Below, in pieces: positions 24,210 through 33,149 of a DNA stretch of 64,000 bases. The notes beneath the pieces were generated by a model. That model was not told the DNA's origin, did not search any database, and saw nothing but the letters and a program-made list of their open reading frames with translations. A program made the translations under genes and the position numbers. How positions within the stretch are numbered: the first letter of the stretch is position 1; each line of letters begins with the position of its first letter. The DNA lies in NCBI GenBank assembly GCA_963829845.1, contig CAWHKD010000027.1, positions 1 to 64,000 on the forward strand. Reading direction: 5' to 3'. Origin of the DNA: Gaiellasilicea sp963829845 (GTDB lineage Bacteria; Actinomycetota; Thermoleophilia; Gaiellales; Gaiellaceae).

Positions 24210-25356
24210 GCGCGCCACGGTGATCGCGCTCGTCCTCGCGACGGCGCTCCTCGGCGCGCAGGCGGCCTCGGCCTCCCGCTACCTGCAGCTCGGCATCTTC
24301 GATGACGCGCAGATCAACTATGGCGACCCGGACAAGGTCTTCCCGCAGCTGAAGCAGCTGCGCACGCAGCTGATCCGCGTCAATCTCTCCTGGGGCGGGC
24401 CGACGGGCGTGGCGAAGCGGAAGCCCGTCAACCCGATGAACCCGAACGACCCCGCCTACGACTGGTCGGTATACGACCGCACCGTCTTCTTCGCGCAGCA
24501 GTACGGCATGAAGGTCGTCTTCTCGATCCTGGGCACGCCACCGTGGGCGAACGGGGCAAAGGGCGTCAACGTCGTCCCGAAGAGCGCGCTCGACCTCGAG
24601 CGCTTCGCCGTCGCGGCGGCGCGCCGCTACAGCGGCACCTTCAGGACGACCGACGGCCGGGTGATCCCGCCGGTGCGCCAGTGGCTCGCCTGGAATGAGC
24701 CGAACAACCCGGCCTTCCTGCGCCCGCAGTTCAAGAAGGTCAACGGCAAGGACGTGATCCAGAGCGCGATCGACTACGCGAAGATCTGCAACGCAATCGT
24801 CAAGGGGGTCAAGAAGACGACTGTCGGTGCCTCCAAGGTCGCATGCGGGGTCACCGGCCCGCGCGGCAACAACAACCCGAACTCGGCCCGGCCGGCCACC
24901 TCGCCGCTGCCATTCCTGCGCGCGATGAAGAAGGCCGGCGCGAAGGGTTTCGACGCCTACGCGCACCATCCGTACTACGGCTCGCCGCGCGAGACGCCGA
25001 GCACGCCGCCGCCACCCGGGATCCACGGCAACGCGGCCACGGCGATCACGCTCGGCAACTTCAACCTGCTCGTGCGCGAGGTGACGCGGCTCTACGGCAA
25101 CAAGCGGATGTGGATCACCGAGTACGGCTACCAGACGAACCCGCCCGACCGGATCTTCGGCGTCTCCTTCACCAACCAGGCCAAGTACCTGACCGAGGCG
25201 TACGGGATCGTCAGGAGGCACCCCCGGGTCGACATGTTCCTCTGGTTCCTCCTCCGCGACGAGCGGCGCGGCGCGGAAGGCTGGCAGTCCGGCCTCCTTA
25301 CCGCCGCAGGCGCGAAGAAGCCCGCATACCCGGCGTTCCAGAAGCTACGCGGGTAG
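24202..25356 (+). CDS. Secreted glycoside hydrolase, clan GH-A-like (GH5/GH39 type)
   Basis: A 384-residue exported protein. The signal peptide is RRRATVIALVLATALLGAQAAS-AS. The rest reads as a TIM-barrel glycosidase: LGIFDDAQINYGD, RVNLSWGGPTG, VVFSILGTPPWANG, the probable acid/base Glu in WLAWNEPNNP, YAHHPYYGSP and the probable nucleophile in MWITEYGYQTN. Substrate unknown; its place between a UDP-xylose synthase and glycosyltransferases suggests it trims or remodels the cluster's own polysaccharide. TTG start overlapping the upstream gene implies coupled translation. Confidence 0.8.
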   Translation: MRRRATVIALVLATALLGAQAASASRYLQLGIFDDAQINYGDPDKVFPQLKQLRTQLIRVNLSWGGPTGVAKRKPVNPMNPNDPAYDWSVYDRTVFFAQQYGMKVVFSILGTPPWANGAKGVNVVPKSALDLERFAVAAARRYSGTFRTTDGRVIPPVRQWLAWNEPNNPAFLRPQFKKVNGKDVIQSAIDYAKICNAIVKGVKKTTVGASKVACGVTGPRGNNNPNSARPATSPLPFLRAMKKAGAKGFDAYAHHPYYGSPRETPSTPPPPGIHGNAATAITLGNFNLLVREVTRLYGNKRMWITEYGYQTNPPDRIFGVSFTNQAKYLTEAYGIVRRHPRVDMFLWFLLRDERRGAEGWQSGLLTAAGAKKPAYPAFQKLRG

Positions 25357-25359
25357 CGT
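25354..25359 (+). promoter_or_regulatory. -10 element of leaderless methyltransferase promoter
   Basis: TAGCGT ends 7 nt before the GTG at 25367. It overlaps the stop codon of the upstream gene. Confidence 0.5.
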
Positions 25360-25366
25360 CTCCCCA

Positions 25367-26074
25367 GTGCGCGCGTCCGACTGGCCCGGAGAGGAGCGGC
25401 GGCACCCGCCCCTGACCTCGCCGACGTGGGCCGTGCGCGCCCCGCTCGCCGCCTGGCTCGAGAGGCAGGCGCGCAGCGGCGCGAGCTACCGCGTCCTCGA
25501 CGTCGGCTGCGGCCCGAAGCCGTACTACCCCTTCTTCGCTGAGCGGGCGTCGGAGTACGTCGGCGTGGATGTCGTCGAGAATCCCGTCGCCGAGTTGCGC
25601 GGATCGGTCGAGTCGCTCCCGGTCGAGGACGGCTCCTTCGATCTCGTGCTCTGCACCCAGGTGCTGGAGCACTGCGACGACCCGGCGCAGGCCGTTCGTG
25701 AGCTTCGTCGCGTCACGGCCCCCGGTGGGCGGGTGCTCGCCTCGACGCACGGCGTCCAGTGGTACCACCCCTCGCCGGTCGACTACTGGCGCTGGACCCA
25801 CGAGGGGCTGAGGCGGCTCTTCGCGACGAATGCCGACTGGGGCGAGCTCGAAGTCGAGCCGTCCGGCGGCACGGCCGCCTGCCTGGCGATGCTCCTCGGC
25901 GCGTACACGGAGGTCGCCTTCCGCCGCGCGCACGCGAAGGCGCTGGCGCGTGGGCCGGTCTGGCTGCTGAACCGGACCGCGGCCGCGCTCGACAGCCGCT
26001 TCCCGCTCCTGGGCGAGCCGCGGCCGGGGTCGCTGACCGCGAACTTCCACGTCGTCGCCACGGTCGCCGCGTAG
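25367..26074 (+). CDS. Class I SAM-dependent methyltransferase
   Basis: A 235-residue cytoplasmic methyltransferase with motif I VLDVGCGPKPYYPFF, acidic loop YVGVDVVENP, and LVLCTQVLEHCDDPAQ, followed by VTAPGGRVLAST. The Methyltransf_11-type core is complete. It probably methylates a sugar or glycan intermediate, or an export-associated lipid. Ends directly against the convergent gene at 26075 (no spacer). Confidence 0.85.
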   Translation: MRASDWPGEERRHPPLTSPTWAVRAPLAAWLERQARSGASYRVLDVGCGPKPYYPFFAERASEYVGVDVVENPVAELRGSVESLPVEDGSFDLVLCTQVLEHCDDPAQAVRELRRVTAPGGRVLASTHGVQWYHPSPVDYWRWTHEGLRRLFATNADWGELEVEPSGGTAACLAMLLGAYTEVAFRRAHAKALARGPVWLLNRTAAALDSRFPLLGEPRPGSLTANFHVVATVAA

Positions 26075-27169
26075 CTACCCCAGCACCTCGCCGTAGAGCA
26101 TCAGCGTGCGCTCGGCCATCCGCCCGACCGAAAATTCGTTCAGCGCTCGCTGTCGGCCCGCCTCGCCGAGCGCCGCCGCTCGTTCGCGGTCGGTGAGGAG
26201 CGTCTCCAGATGCGCGGCCAGCCCGGTGTGGTCGCCGGCCTCGACGAGCAGGCCGGTCTCGCCGTCCGCGACCACCTCCGGTACCGCGCTCACCCTGGTC
26301 GCCACGACCGGGAGTCCGGCCAGCATCGCCTCGAGCAGGACGATCCCGAACCCCTCCCAGCGCGAGCTGTGGACGAAGACGTCGGCGCGCTCGAGCCAGT
26401 CGCGGATGTCGGTGCGGCCGGGCAGCACGACCGCTTCCGCGAGACCGAGCTCGGTCGTGAGCGCCCTGGTCTCGGCCTCGAGCGGGCCGCTGCCGAGGAT
26501 CGCGAGCCGCGCCTGCGGCAGCTCCGCGCGGACGAGCGCGAACGCCCGCAGCAGCGTCGCGTGGTCCTTCTGGGCGATCAGGCGCCCGACGGCGACGGCG
26601 AGCGGCGCGTCTGGCGGCACGCCCGCAGCGGCCGGGGTTGGGTCGGACGACGCTGCCGGCAGCTCGTCGAGGCCGTAGCGGATCGTCACGAGTTTCGCCG
26701 GGTCGTGCCCGGCGCGCTCGAGGAAGGCACGGACCGCGTCGGAGATCGCGATCAGCTTCCGGGCCGGCCGGGCGAAGGCGCGGTCGACGTAGCGGAACGG
26801 CCCGAGCAGGTAGCGGTCGTCGTTGTGGCGGGTCGAGACGGACGGGATTCCGAGCAGGCGCGCGGCAGCGCCCCCGTAGACGTCGGCGTGGACGAGATGC
26901 GTGTGCACGAGATCAGGCCGCTCCGCGCGGATCGCGCGGTGGATATCCCACGCCATCCGGGGACTCAGGTCGAGGCCACTGCGGACGGAGCAGTGCGGGA
27001 CGCCGAGCCGGTCGAGGTGCTCGTAGAAGCGCGCGGAGTCGGTTCCGGGCACGTCGAGGCCGAGAAAGCGGGCGTCGACGCCGCGCTCGCGCAGCGCGGG
27101 CAACAGCACGAGCAGGTGCCACTCGGAGCCGCTGACCCCGGCGAGCTTGTGCAGGTGGAGGACCTTCAC
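26075..27169 (-). CDS. GT4 family glycosyltransferase
   Basis: A 364-residue GT-B enzyme. N-terminal acceptor domain starts KVLHLHKLAGVSGSEWHLL; donor domain has VAVGRLIAQKDHATLLRAF, ILGSGPLEAETR and the E-x7-E motif EGFGIVLLE. It transfers a sugar from a nucleotide donor to a lipid-linked glycan on the cytoplasmic face. Third gene of a minus-strand operon; its start overlaps the upstream glycosyltransferase stop by 4 nt. Confidence 0.9.
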   Translation of the reverse strand: MKVLHLHKLAGVSGSEWHLLVLLPALRERGVDARFLGLDVPGTDSARFYEHLDRLGVPHCSVRSGLDLSPRMAWDIHRAIRAERPDLVHTHLVHADVYGGAAARLLGIPSVSTRHNDDRYLLGPFRYVDRAFARPARKLIAISDAVRAFLERAGHDPAKLVTIRYGLDELPAASSDPTPAAAGVPPDAPLAVAVGRLIAQKDHATLLRAFALVRAELPQARLAILGSGPLEAETRALTTELGLAEAVVLPGRTDIRDWLERADVFVHSSRWEGFGIVLLEAMLAGLPVVATRVSAVPEVVADGETGLLVEAGDHTGLAAHLETLLTDRERAAALGEAGRQRALNEFSVGRMAERTLMLYGEVLG

Positions 27170-28323
27170 CGCAGCAGGTGGTCGTAGATCGCCTCGACCT
27201 CGTCCGCCATGCGGCCGACGGCGAAGCGCGCGCGCACGTCCTCGGCGCCGGTTGCGCCCATCCGCCTGCGCAGCGCCGGGTCACGGGCGAGCGCCGCGAG
27301 CCGGTCGGCGAGCGCCTTCGTGTCGCCGATCGCCTCCAGGTAACCGCTCTCGCCGTTCCGGACGACTGTCCCCGTGCCGCCCGCCCGGGTCGCCACGACC
27401 GGCCGTGCAGCAGCGAGCGCCTCGATCGCGACGACGGGCGTGCCCTCGTTCGCCGACGTGAGCAGCAGGGCGTCGAAGGACGCGTACCAGGGCCGGATGC
27501 TCTTCTGAAAGCCGACGAGCCGGCAGCGGTCGGCGACCCCGAGCTCGGCCGCGAGAGCCTCCACGTCGGTGCGGTCCTCGCCGTCGCCGACCAGCACGAG
27601 CAGCGCGTCCACGTCCGAGTCGAGAAGCGCGCGCAGCGTCCGGATCAAGTCGAGCGGGCGCTTGATCGCCGTAAGCCGGCCGGCCCAGCCGACGACGAAG
27701 GTCTCTTCACCGGCTCCGATCTCCCCGCGGAGCTCCCGGCGTGACTCGTCATCTGTGTCGCTCCACGCCGGCAGGTCGAAGCCGTACGGGACGACGGTGA
27801 AGCGATCGGCACGGGCGACGCCGAAGCGGACGAGATCGTCGCGCACCTCTTCGCTGACGGCGACGAGCGTCCCCGACGTGTACGCGAGCAGCCGCTCGAT
27901 CAGACGGAAGACGCGCTCCCAGCGCCGGCTGAAGTACCCGCTGAGGACGTGGCCGTGGTAGGTGTGCACGATCGCCCGGGGCCGGGCGCGACCGGAGATC
28001 AGCGCGGCGAGCCGCCCCGTCGCGCCCGCCTTGGCCGTGTGCGTGTGGAGGACGTCCGGCCGCCGCTCCCCGATGATCCGGCGCAGCGCAAGGATCGCCG
28101 CGGAGTCGGCGCGGGGCGAGAGCTCGCGCTGGAGCACCGGCAAACGGTGGAGCTCCACGCCGAGTTCGTCGGCGACGTACTCCATCGACTCCTCTCCGGC
28201 GGCGAGCGTTCCGGCGACGACGACCACGTCGTGCCCGCGCCGCGACTGCTCGTGGGCGAGCTGGAGCACGTGGAGCGCCGCTCCGCCGACGTTGAGTCGC
28301 GCGATCACGTGCACGATCCTCAT
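27166..28323 (-). CDS. GT4 family glycosyltransferase
   Basis: A 385-residue GT-B enzyme. It starts RIVHVIARLNVGGAALHVL and contains VLHTHTAKAGATGRLAA, VVGWAGRLTAIKRPLDLIRT, LVGDGEDRTDVEALA and EGTPVVAIE (E-x7-E). The overall pattern resembles WbpH/RfaB-like enzymes of O-antigen and capsule loci. Overlaps the genes on both sides by 4 nt (ATGA), so it is part of one operon with the O-antigen-ligase-like gene. Confidence 0.9.
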   Translation of the reverse strand: MRIVHVIARLNVGGAALHVLQLAHEQSRRGHDVVVVAGTLAAGEESMEYVADELGVELHRLPVLQRELSPRADSAAILALRRIIGERRPDVLHTHTAKAGATGRLAALISGRARPRAIVHTYHGHVLSGYFSRRWERVFRLIERLLAYTSGTLVAVSEEVRDDLVRFGVARADRFTVVPYGFDLPAWSDTDDESRRELRGEIGAGEETFVVGWAGRLTAIKRPLDLIRTLRALLDSDVDALLVLVGDGEDRTDVEALAAELGVADRCRLVGFQKSIRPWYASFDALLLTSANEGTPVVAIEALAAARPVVATRAGGTGTVVRNGESGYLEAIGDTKALADRLAALARDPALRRRMGATGAEDVRARFAVGRMADEVEAIYDHLLR

Positions 28324-29672
28324 GACGGTTCCGCGTGCGTGGGCGGTGGAGCGAGTGACGGCGCGACGGCTGTCACACCGATCGTGATCCAGAAGATCGC
28401 GGCGAGCGGGATGCCGCCGAAGAGCGCTGCGCCGCTCAGCCCGCCGGCGAGTGCGGCCACCCAGGCCGCCGGCAAATAGGCCGCCGCCTCGTCCGGGTCG
28501 CCGCGCGGCCAGGTCCGGGCCACGCGCACCGCCGTGCGCACCGTCACGAAGGCAAGGACAAGGAACAGGAGCGCACCGACGATCCCGAGCTCGTACAGCA
28601 CCTGGTCGTAGGTCTGCTGCGGGATGAACACCTCCTCGGAGGGGAAGTAGGTCGACGGCTGGTCGGGGAAGCGCGCGCGGGCGTCGTCGAGGAAGCGCAC
28701 GTACTCCTCGGGCGGCAGCTCGCCGTGCCAGCCCGTCCCGACGATCGGGTTGTCGAGGAAGATGCGGCCGCCGATGTAGGCGTCGATCAGACGCTCGTTC
28801 CAGCTCGCGGCGTTGCCGAACGTGTCCTCCCGCTTCTCGCCGATCCCGACTGAGCGGAGGAAGGCGCCGAGGTCGCCGGAGCGGAGGGAGAGCACGCCGA
28901 TCGTGATCGCGGCCGTCACGGCCAGCGTGACGACGACAGCGCGCTTCGTCGCCGCCTTGCGGGCTGCGCCGACCGCAAGGATCGCGCCGACGGCGAGGTA
29001 CAGGCCGAGCAGCCCGGCGACGGCCGCCCCGAGCACGACGCCGATTCCCCCCGCGATGCCTGCGACCAGGGGCAGCCGTCCGAGGCGGTGACGCGGCGCG
29101 AACAGCGCGGCCAGCGCAACCGCAAGCGTCATGGTCGACAAGGCCGCGAGATCGTGCTCACCGAGGAACGACGGCTGACGGCGCGCCGGGAAGCGCGACT
29201 CCACGAACGGCGCGTCGAAGAACGCGAGCAGGCCGTAGGCCACGGCGACGGCCGTGAAGGCGACCAGGACGCCCACGAGCAGCCAGAGCTGCAGCCGCCG
29301 GCGCACGAAGAGGACGAAGCCCAGCGCGAGCACGCCGTACTCGAGCAGCTTGGCGGCGGCGATCACGGCGGTGGCGCCGTTCGCAGCGGAGGAGAGGAAG
29401 AGCCAGGCGGAGAATGCCGTCGCAGCGATCGCGAGCGCGCGCGCCGGCCGGGGCAGGCTGCCGCTGCCGAGCAGCCGGTGCAGGCAGAAGCCGGCGAGCA
29501 CCGCGAGCGCCACGTCGGCGAGCACGAAGGTGATCTCGCTGCCGGCCACGTCGACGGTGAAACTCGGCTGGTCGATCGACCGGATGAGGCTCAGAACGGT
29601 CGCCGTTGCGAGCACGATCAGCGGCAGGTCGACCGCAGACCGCCACTGCGGCTTAGCCCGGGGGTCTGCCAT
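28320..29672 (-). CDS. O-antigen ligase/polymerase-like membrane protein
   Basis: A 450-residue protein with about eleven predicted helices and a large extracytoplasmic loop near residues 275-350 (SWNERLIDAYIGGRIFLDN, PIVGTGWHGELPPEEYV), the pattern of the Wzy_C/O-antigen ligase family. It would polymerise or ligate polyprenyl-linked glycan units outside the membrane. Charged residues in the loop are typical, but the family is divergent and the exact role cannot be told. First gene of the three-gene minus-strand operon; its -10 element overlaps that of the plus-strand operon. Confidence 0.82.
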   Translation of the reverse strand: MADPRAKPQWRSAVDLPLIVLATATVLSLIRSIDQPSFTVDVAGSEITFVLADVALAVLAGFCLHRLLGSGSLPRPARALAIAATAFSAWLFLSSAANGATAVIAAAKLLEYGVLALGFVLFVRRRLQLWLLVGVLVAFTAVAVAYGLLAFFDAPFVESRFPARRQPSFLGEHDLAALSTMTLAVALAALFAPRHRLGRLPLVAGIAGGIGVVLGAAVAGLLGLYLAVGAILAVGAARKAATKRAVVVTLAVTAAITIGVLSLRSGDLGAFLRSVGIGEKREDTFGNAASWNERLIDAYIGGRIFLDNPIVGTGWHGELPPEEYVRFLDDARARFPDQPSTYFPSEEVFIPQQTYDQVLYELGIVGALLFLVLAFVTVRTAVRVARTWPRGDPDEAAAYLPAAWVAALAGGLSGAALFGGIPLAAIFWITIGVTAVAPSLAPPPTHAEPS

Positions 29673-29680
29673 GCCGCGCC

Positions 29681-29687
29681 TATACTA
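29681..29687. promoter_or_regulatory. Overlapping divergent -10 elements
   Basis: The 7-mer TATACTA reads TATACT (29681-29686) on the plus strand and TAGTAT (29687-29682) on the minus strand. The plus -10 is 6 nt before a GTG that opens a 15-codon leader frame; the minus -10 is 9 nt before the ATG at 29672. Confidence 0.6.
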
Positions 29688-29692
29688 CGCGG

Positions 29693-29740
29693 GTGATTGT
29701 GGGCCTCGGGCCGTTACCGGACGCCCAATTCTCCTTCTGA
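29693..29740 (+). CDS. 15-residue leader peptide, stop-start coupled to glycosyltransferase
   Basis: A GTG 6 nt after a perfect-looking TATACT hexamer opens a frame that reads VIVGLGPLPDAQFSF and stops at TGA 29738-29740. The last base of that stop is the first base of the next gene's ATG (TGATG). No ribosome-binding site precedes the downstream ATG, so a leaderless leader peptide that hands ribosomes on to the glycosyltransferase is a reasonable model. A chance short frame cannot be excluded. Confidence 0.4.
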   Translation: MIVGLGPLPDAQFSF

Positions 29741-30843
29741 TGCGCATCGTTGTCCTCCCCGGAATCTGGCCTCCTGACGTCGGAGGCCCCGCCACGCATG
29801 GGCCCGAGCTCGCCCGCTTTCTCGTCGGCCGGGGCCACTCCGTGCAGGTCGTGACGATGGCGTCGGCGCCGCCGACGGAGCTGCCCTGTCCGGTGACGAC
29901 GATCGACCGCGCGCGTCCGTTCCCCGTTCGGTATGGCGAGCTCACGCTGCGCGCGACCCGCGCCGCGCGAGCGGCGGACGTCATCTACGCGTCGTCCACC
30001 TATGCCGCCGCTGCGGTGGCGAGCGTGGGCTCGCGCCGGCCGCTCGTGGTGAAGCTCGTCTCCGACCCGGCGTACGAGCGCGCCCGCCGCTGGGGCCTCT
30101 TCGACGGGACGCTCGAGGACTTCCAGCACGGGGGCGGCACGCGGCTGAGGACGCTGAAGCGAGCGCGGACGCGCGCGCTCGCGCGCGCGCTGACGTTGAT
30201 CGTCCCGAGCCGATACCTCGCCGAGATCGCGCGCGGCTGGGGGCTCGACTCCGGGCGCCTGCACGTCGTGCCGAACCCCGCGCCGGCGGCGCCGGCCAGT
30301 GCGGCGACGGCGCGGAGCGGCCTCGTCTTTGCGGGCCGCCTCACCCGGCAGAAGGCGATGCACATCGCGCTCGACGCACTCGCGTACGTGCCGACCACCG
30401 CTCTGACGATCATCGGCGACGGCCCCGACCGCGCCCGTCTGGAGCAGCACGCCCACGACGCCGGGCTGAACGGCCGGGTGCGCTTCGTCGGCTCGCTGCC
30501 GCGGGAGCAGGTGCTGGACGCCCTCGCCGGGGCGGAGGCGGCCGTGCTCTCCAGCGACTGGGAGAACTTCCCCCACGCAGCGGTCGAGGCGCTGGCTGTC
30601 GGCACGCCGATGGTCGCGACCACGGTCGGCGGCGTTGGCGAGATCGTCTCCGACGGCGTCAACGGGCTGCTCGTGCCGCCCGGTTCCCCCGAGGCGTTCG
30701 GCCACGCGCTGCAGCGCCTGCTCGAGTCGCCCGAGCTGCAGACGCGCCTCTCGGACGGCGCGCGCGACTCCGTGCTCGGGCTGGCCGCAGACCGCATCTA
30801 CGGACGGATCGAGGAGCTGCTGGAGGCGGCGGTCCGGCCGTGA
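29740..30843 (+). CDS. GT4 family glycosyltransferase
   Basis: A 367-residue GT-B enzyme: RIVVLPGIWPPDVGGPATH at the N terminus, VFAGRLTRQKAMHIALDAL, IIGDGPDRARLEQHA and E-x7-E as ENFPHAAVE in the donor domain. The start at 29740 (ATG) overlaps the stop of the short leader frame. The stop overlaps the next gene by 4 nt (GTGA). Probably the first enzyme of a five-gene plus-strand operon that ends with a flippase. Confidence 0.9.
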   Translation: MRIVVLPGIWPPDVGGPATHGPELARFLVGRGHSVQVVTMASAPPTELPCPVTTIDRARPFPVRYGELTLRATRAARAADVIYASSTYAAAAVASVGSRRPLVVKLVSDPAYERARRWGLFDGTLEDFQHGGGTRLRTLKRARTRALARALTLIVPSRYLAEIARGWGLDSGRLHVVPNPAPAAPASAATARSGLVFAGRLTRQKAMHIALDALAYVPTTALTIIGDGPDRARLEQHAHDAGLNGRVRFVGSLPREQVLDALAGAEAAVLSSDWENFPHAAVEALAVGTPMVATTVGGVGEIVSDGVNGLLVPPGSPEAFGHALQRLLESPELQTRLSDGARDSVLGLAADRIYGRIEELLEAAVRP

Positions 30844-33149
30844 CTGAGGCGACGGTGGAGGCCCGGCGTCCACGGATTCTGATGGTCGGCCGGATGACGT
30901 ACCCGCTGCCGCTGCCCGGCTGGCTGATGCGGAAGTTCGACGCGCTCGAGCGCCAGCTCGACCTGCGCGTCGTCGCGACGGCCGACCCGAGCAGCACCAC
31001 GGCGGACGAGCGCTTCCACCTGCTCGAGCGAAGCCGGATCCGCCTGCTCGACGGCGTCCTCTTCTACCTCCGCCTGCCCTTACACGTGCGGCGACAGATC
31101 AACGAGTTCCGGCCCGAGGCGATCATCGCCGAGAGCCCGTACACGGCTGCACCGGCCCTCGTCGGGCGCGCCATGGCGCGCGGGAAGCCGCAGGTCGTGA
31201 TCGAGGTGCACGGCGACTGGCGGACGGCGACCCGGCTTTACGGCTCGCCGACGCGGCGCGTCCTGTCGCCGCTCGCCGACGCGGTCGGCCGGATCGCGCT
31301 CCGTCGCGGCGACGCCGTCCGCGCGCTTTCGAGCTACACGGAAGGCCTCGTCGAGGACGTGCGCGGCATCCCCGTCACGGCCTCCTTCGAGGCGTACATG
31401 GACCTCTCGACCTTCACGGCGAAGCCACCGGTGCCGTTGCCGGAGCGGCCGACCGCGCTCTTCGTGGGGATGCTCGAGGCGTACAAGAACATCGACGGGT
31501 TGGTCGAGGCTTGGAGGAAGGTCGTCCTGGAACTGCCCGAGGCGAAGCTCGTGCTCGTCGGCAAGGGCACACGCAGGGAGCTCGTCGACGAGCTCGTGGC
31601 CGAGCTCCCGGACCACGTCGAGCACATCGAGGAGCTGCTGCCGGACGGCGTCTCCGAGCAGATGGACCGGTGCACGGTGCTGGTGCTGCCGTCCCGTTCC
31701 GAGGGCCTCGGTCGCGTCCTGGTCGAGGCGATGGCGCGCGGACGCGGCATCGTCGCCAGTCGAGTCGGTGGCATCCCGGACGTGGCTCGCGATGATCGTG
31801 AGGCTCTGCTCGTGCCGCCGGGAGACGTGGACGAGCTCGCCGCGGCGCTCGTGCGGGCGCTCTCGGACCGGCTGCTCGCCGAGCGGCTCGGGGAGGCGGC
31901 GTTCGCGCGCTACCAGGAGTGGCACACGACGCCGGCCGAGTACGCAGCGAGGGTCCGGTCGCTGGTTGACGCATCGCTGCGCGAGGCCGGCGCGCTGCCC
32001 GGCGAGCGCCCGCGCGTGCTGATCGTCTCGGCGGCGCCTCCGGCGGCGACGTCGGAGCGGCCCGATCCCGCGCTCGACGCGCTCCGCGAGGAGGTGGACT
32101 ACTGCGTGCTCGCCCCGGCCTTGCGGGGGGCGCCGGTCCGGCGCGACGCAATCGGCCCAGGCTCGATCCAGCTCGTGCGTCGCTGGCCCGGTTTCCTCGA
32201 CGCGCTCTCCTTCTACGGCCTGATGCCGTTCCGCGTGCTCCGCCTCGTCCGGCGCTTCAGGCCCGGGGCGGTGATCGCCGAATCGCCCTACATCGGCTTT
32301 TTCGTCCTCCTGGCGATGTCGGTGCGGCGGCGCGACCGTCCCTCGGTCGTGGTCGAGACGCACGGCGACTGGCGCACGGCGGCCCGCCTCGGCGGCTCGC
32401 GGCTCCGTTTCCTCTTCGCCCCGGTCGCGGACTGGGCGGCGCGCTACGCGCTCCGCCATGCGGACGCGTTGCGGGCGCTCTCCCCGTACACCGCCGAGCT
32501 GGCCGGCCGCGAGGCAGGCGTGCCACCGGTGGAGTCGTTCCCGGCGTACATCGACCTCGGCGCCTTCACGGGCCGCCCGCCGGCGCCGCTGCCTGCGCGG
32601 CCGACGCTCCTCTTCGTGGGAATGCTCGAGCGGTCGAAGGGCGTGACGGCGCTCGCCGATGCGTGGACAGCGGTCGCGGAGCGGGTCACCGACGCGCGCC
32701 TCGTGGTCGTCGGCCGCGGCGCGCTCGCCGACGTCGTCGACCGCCTGCAGGACGACTACCCCGGGCGCGTCGAGCACGTCGAGGAGCTGCCCCCGCAGGG
32801 AGTCGCCGAGCGCATGGACGCGGCCACGTGCCTCGTCCTGCCTTCGCGTTCCGAGGGCCTCGGCCGGGTGATCCTCGAGGCGTTCGCGCGCGGTCGCGGT
32901 GTCGTGGCGACCAGGGTCGGCGGGATTCCTGACCTCGTCGAGGATGACGCGAACGGATTGCTGGTGGAGAACGGCGACGTCCCGGCGCTCGCGGACGCGC
33001 TGACGCGGATCCTGACGGAGATCGGGCTCGCCGGCCGGCTCGGCGCCGCTGCGTACGAGTCGTCGCAGACCTTCGAGTGGTCGCCCGACGACTACGCCAC
33101 CCGCGTGCGCTCGCTGGTCGACCGGACTCTGGCGGAGGCGCGGCACTGA
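30840..33149 (+). CDS. Tandem double GT4 glycosyltransferase
   Basis: A 769-residue protein made of two complete GT-B enzymes in series. Domain 1 spans about residues 12-380 and domain 2 about 391-769. Matching landmarks occur twice: AIIAESPYTAAP and AVIAESPYIGFF; EVHGDWRTATRL and ETHGDWRTAARL; ALFVGMLEAYKN and LLFVGMLERSKG; SEGLGRVLVE and SEGLGRVILE (E-x7-E). The halves are clearly paralogous, so this is an internal duplication rather than an accidental read-through. It could add two successive residues of the same or similar sugar. Translation overlaps neighbours on both sides. Confidence 0.92.
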   Translation: MTEATVEARRPRILMVGRMTYPLPLPGWLMRKFDALERQLDLRVVATADPSSTTADERFHLLERSRIRLLDGVLFYLRLPLHVRRQINEFRPEAIIAESPYTAAPALVGRAMARGKPQVVIEVHGDWRTATRLYGSPTRRVLSPLADAVGRIALRRGDAVRALSSYTEGLVEDVRGIPVTASFEAYMDLSTFTAKPPVPLPERPTALFVGMLEAYKNIDGLVEAWRKVVLELPEAKLVLVGKGTRRELVDELVAELPDHVEHIEELLPDGVSEQMDRCTVLVLPSRSEGLGRVLVEAMARGRGIVASRVGGIPDVARDDREALLVPPGDVDELAAALVRALSDRLLAERLGEAAFARYQEWHTTPAEYAARVRSLVDASLREAGALPGERPRVLIVSAAPPAATSERPDPALDALREEVDYCVLAPALRGAPVRRDAIGPGSIQLVRRWPGFLDALSFYGLMPFRVLRLVRRFRPGAVIAESPYIGFFVLLAMSVRRRDRPSVVVETHGDWRTAARLGGSRLRFLFAPVADWAARYALRHADALRALSPYTAELAGREAGVPPVESFPAYIDLGAFTGRPPAPLPARPTLLFVGMLERSKGVTALADAWTAVAERVTDARLVVVGRGALADVVDRLQDDYPGRVEHVEELPPQGVAERMDAATCLVLPSRSEGLGRVILEAFARGRGVVATRVGGIPDLVEDDANGLLVENGDVPALADALTRILTEIGLAGRLGAAAYESSQTFEWSPDDYATRVRSLVDRTLAEARH

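Noticed and set aside
31080..33146. A 688-codon antisense frame over the double glycosyltransferase
   Set aside because: GC-rich codon bias opens antisense frames; the plus strand encodes a clear enzyme with conserved motifs and the antisense product is Arg/His-rich.
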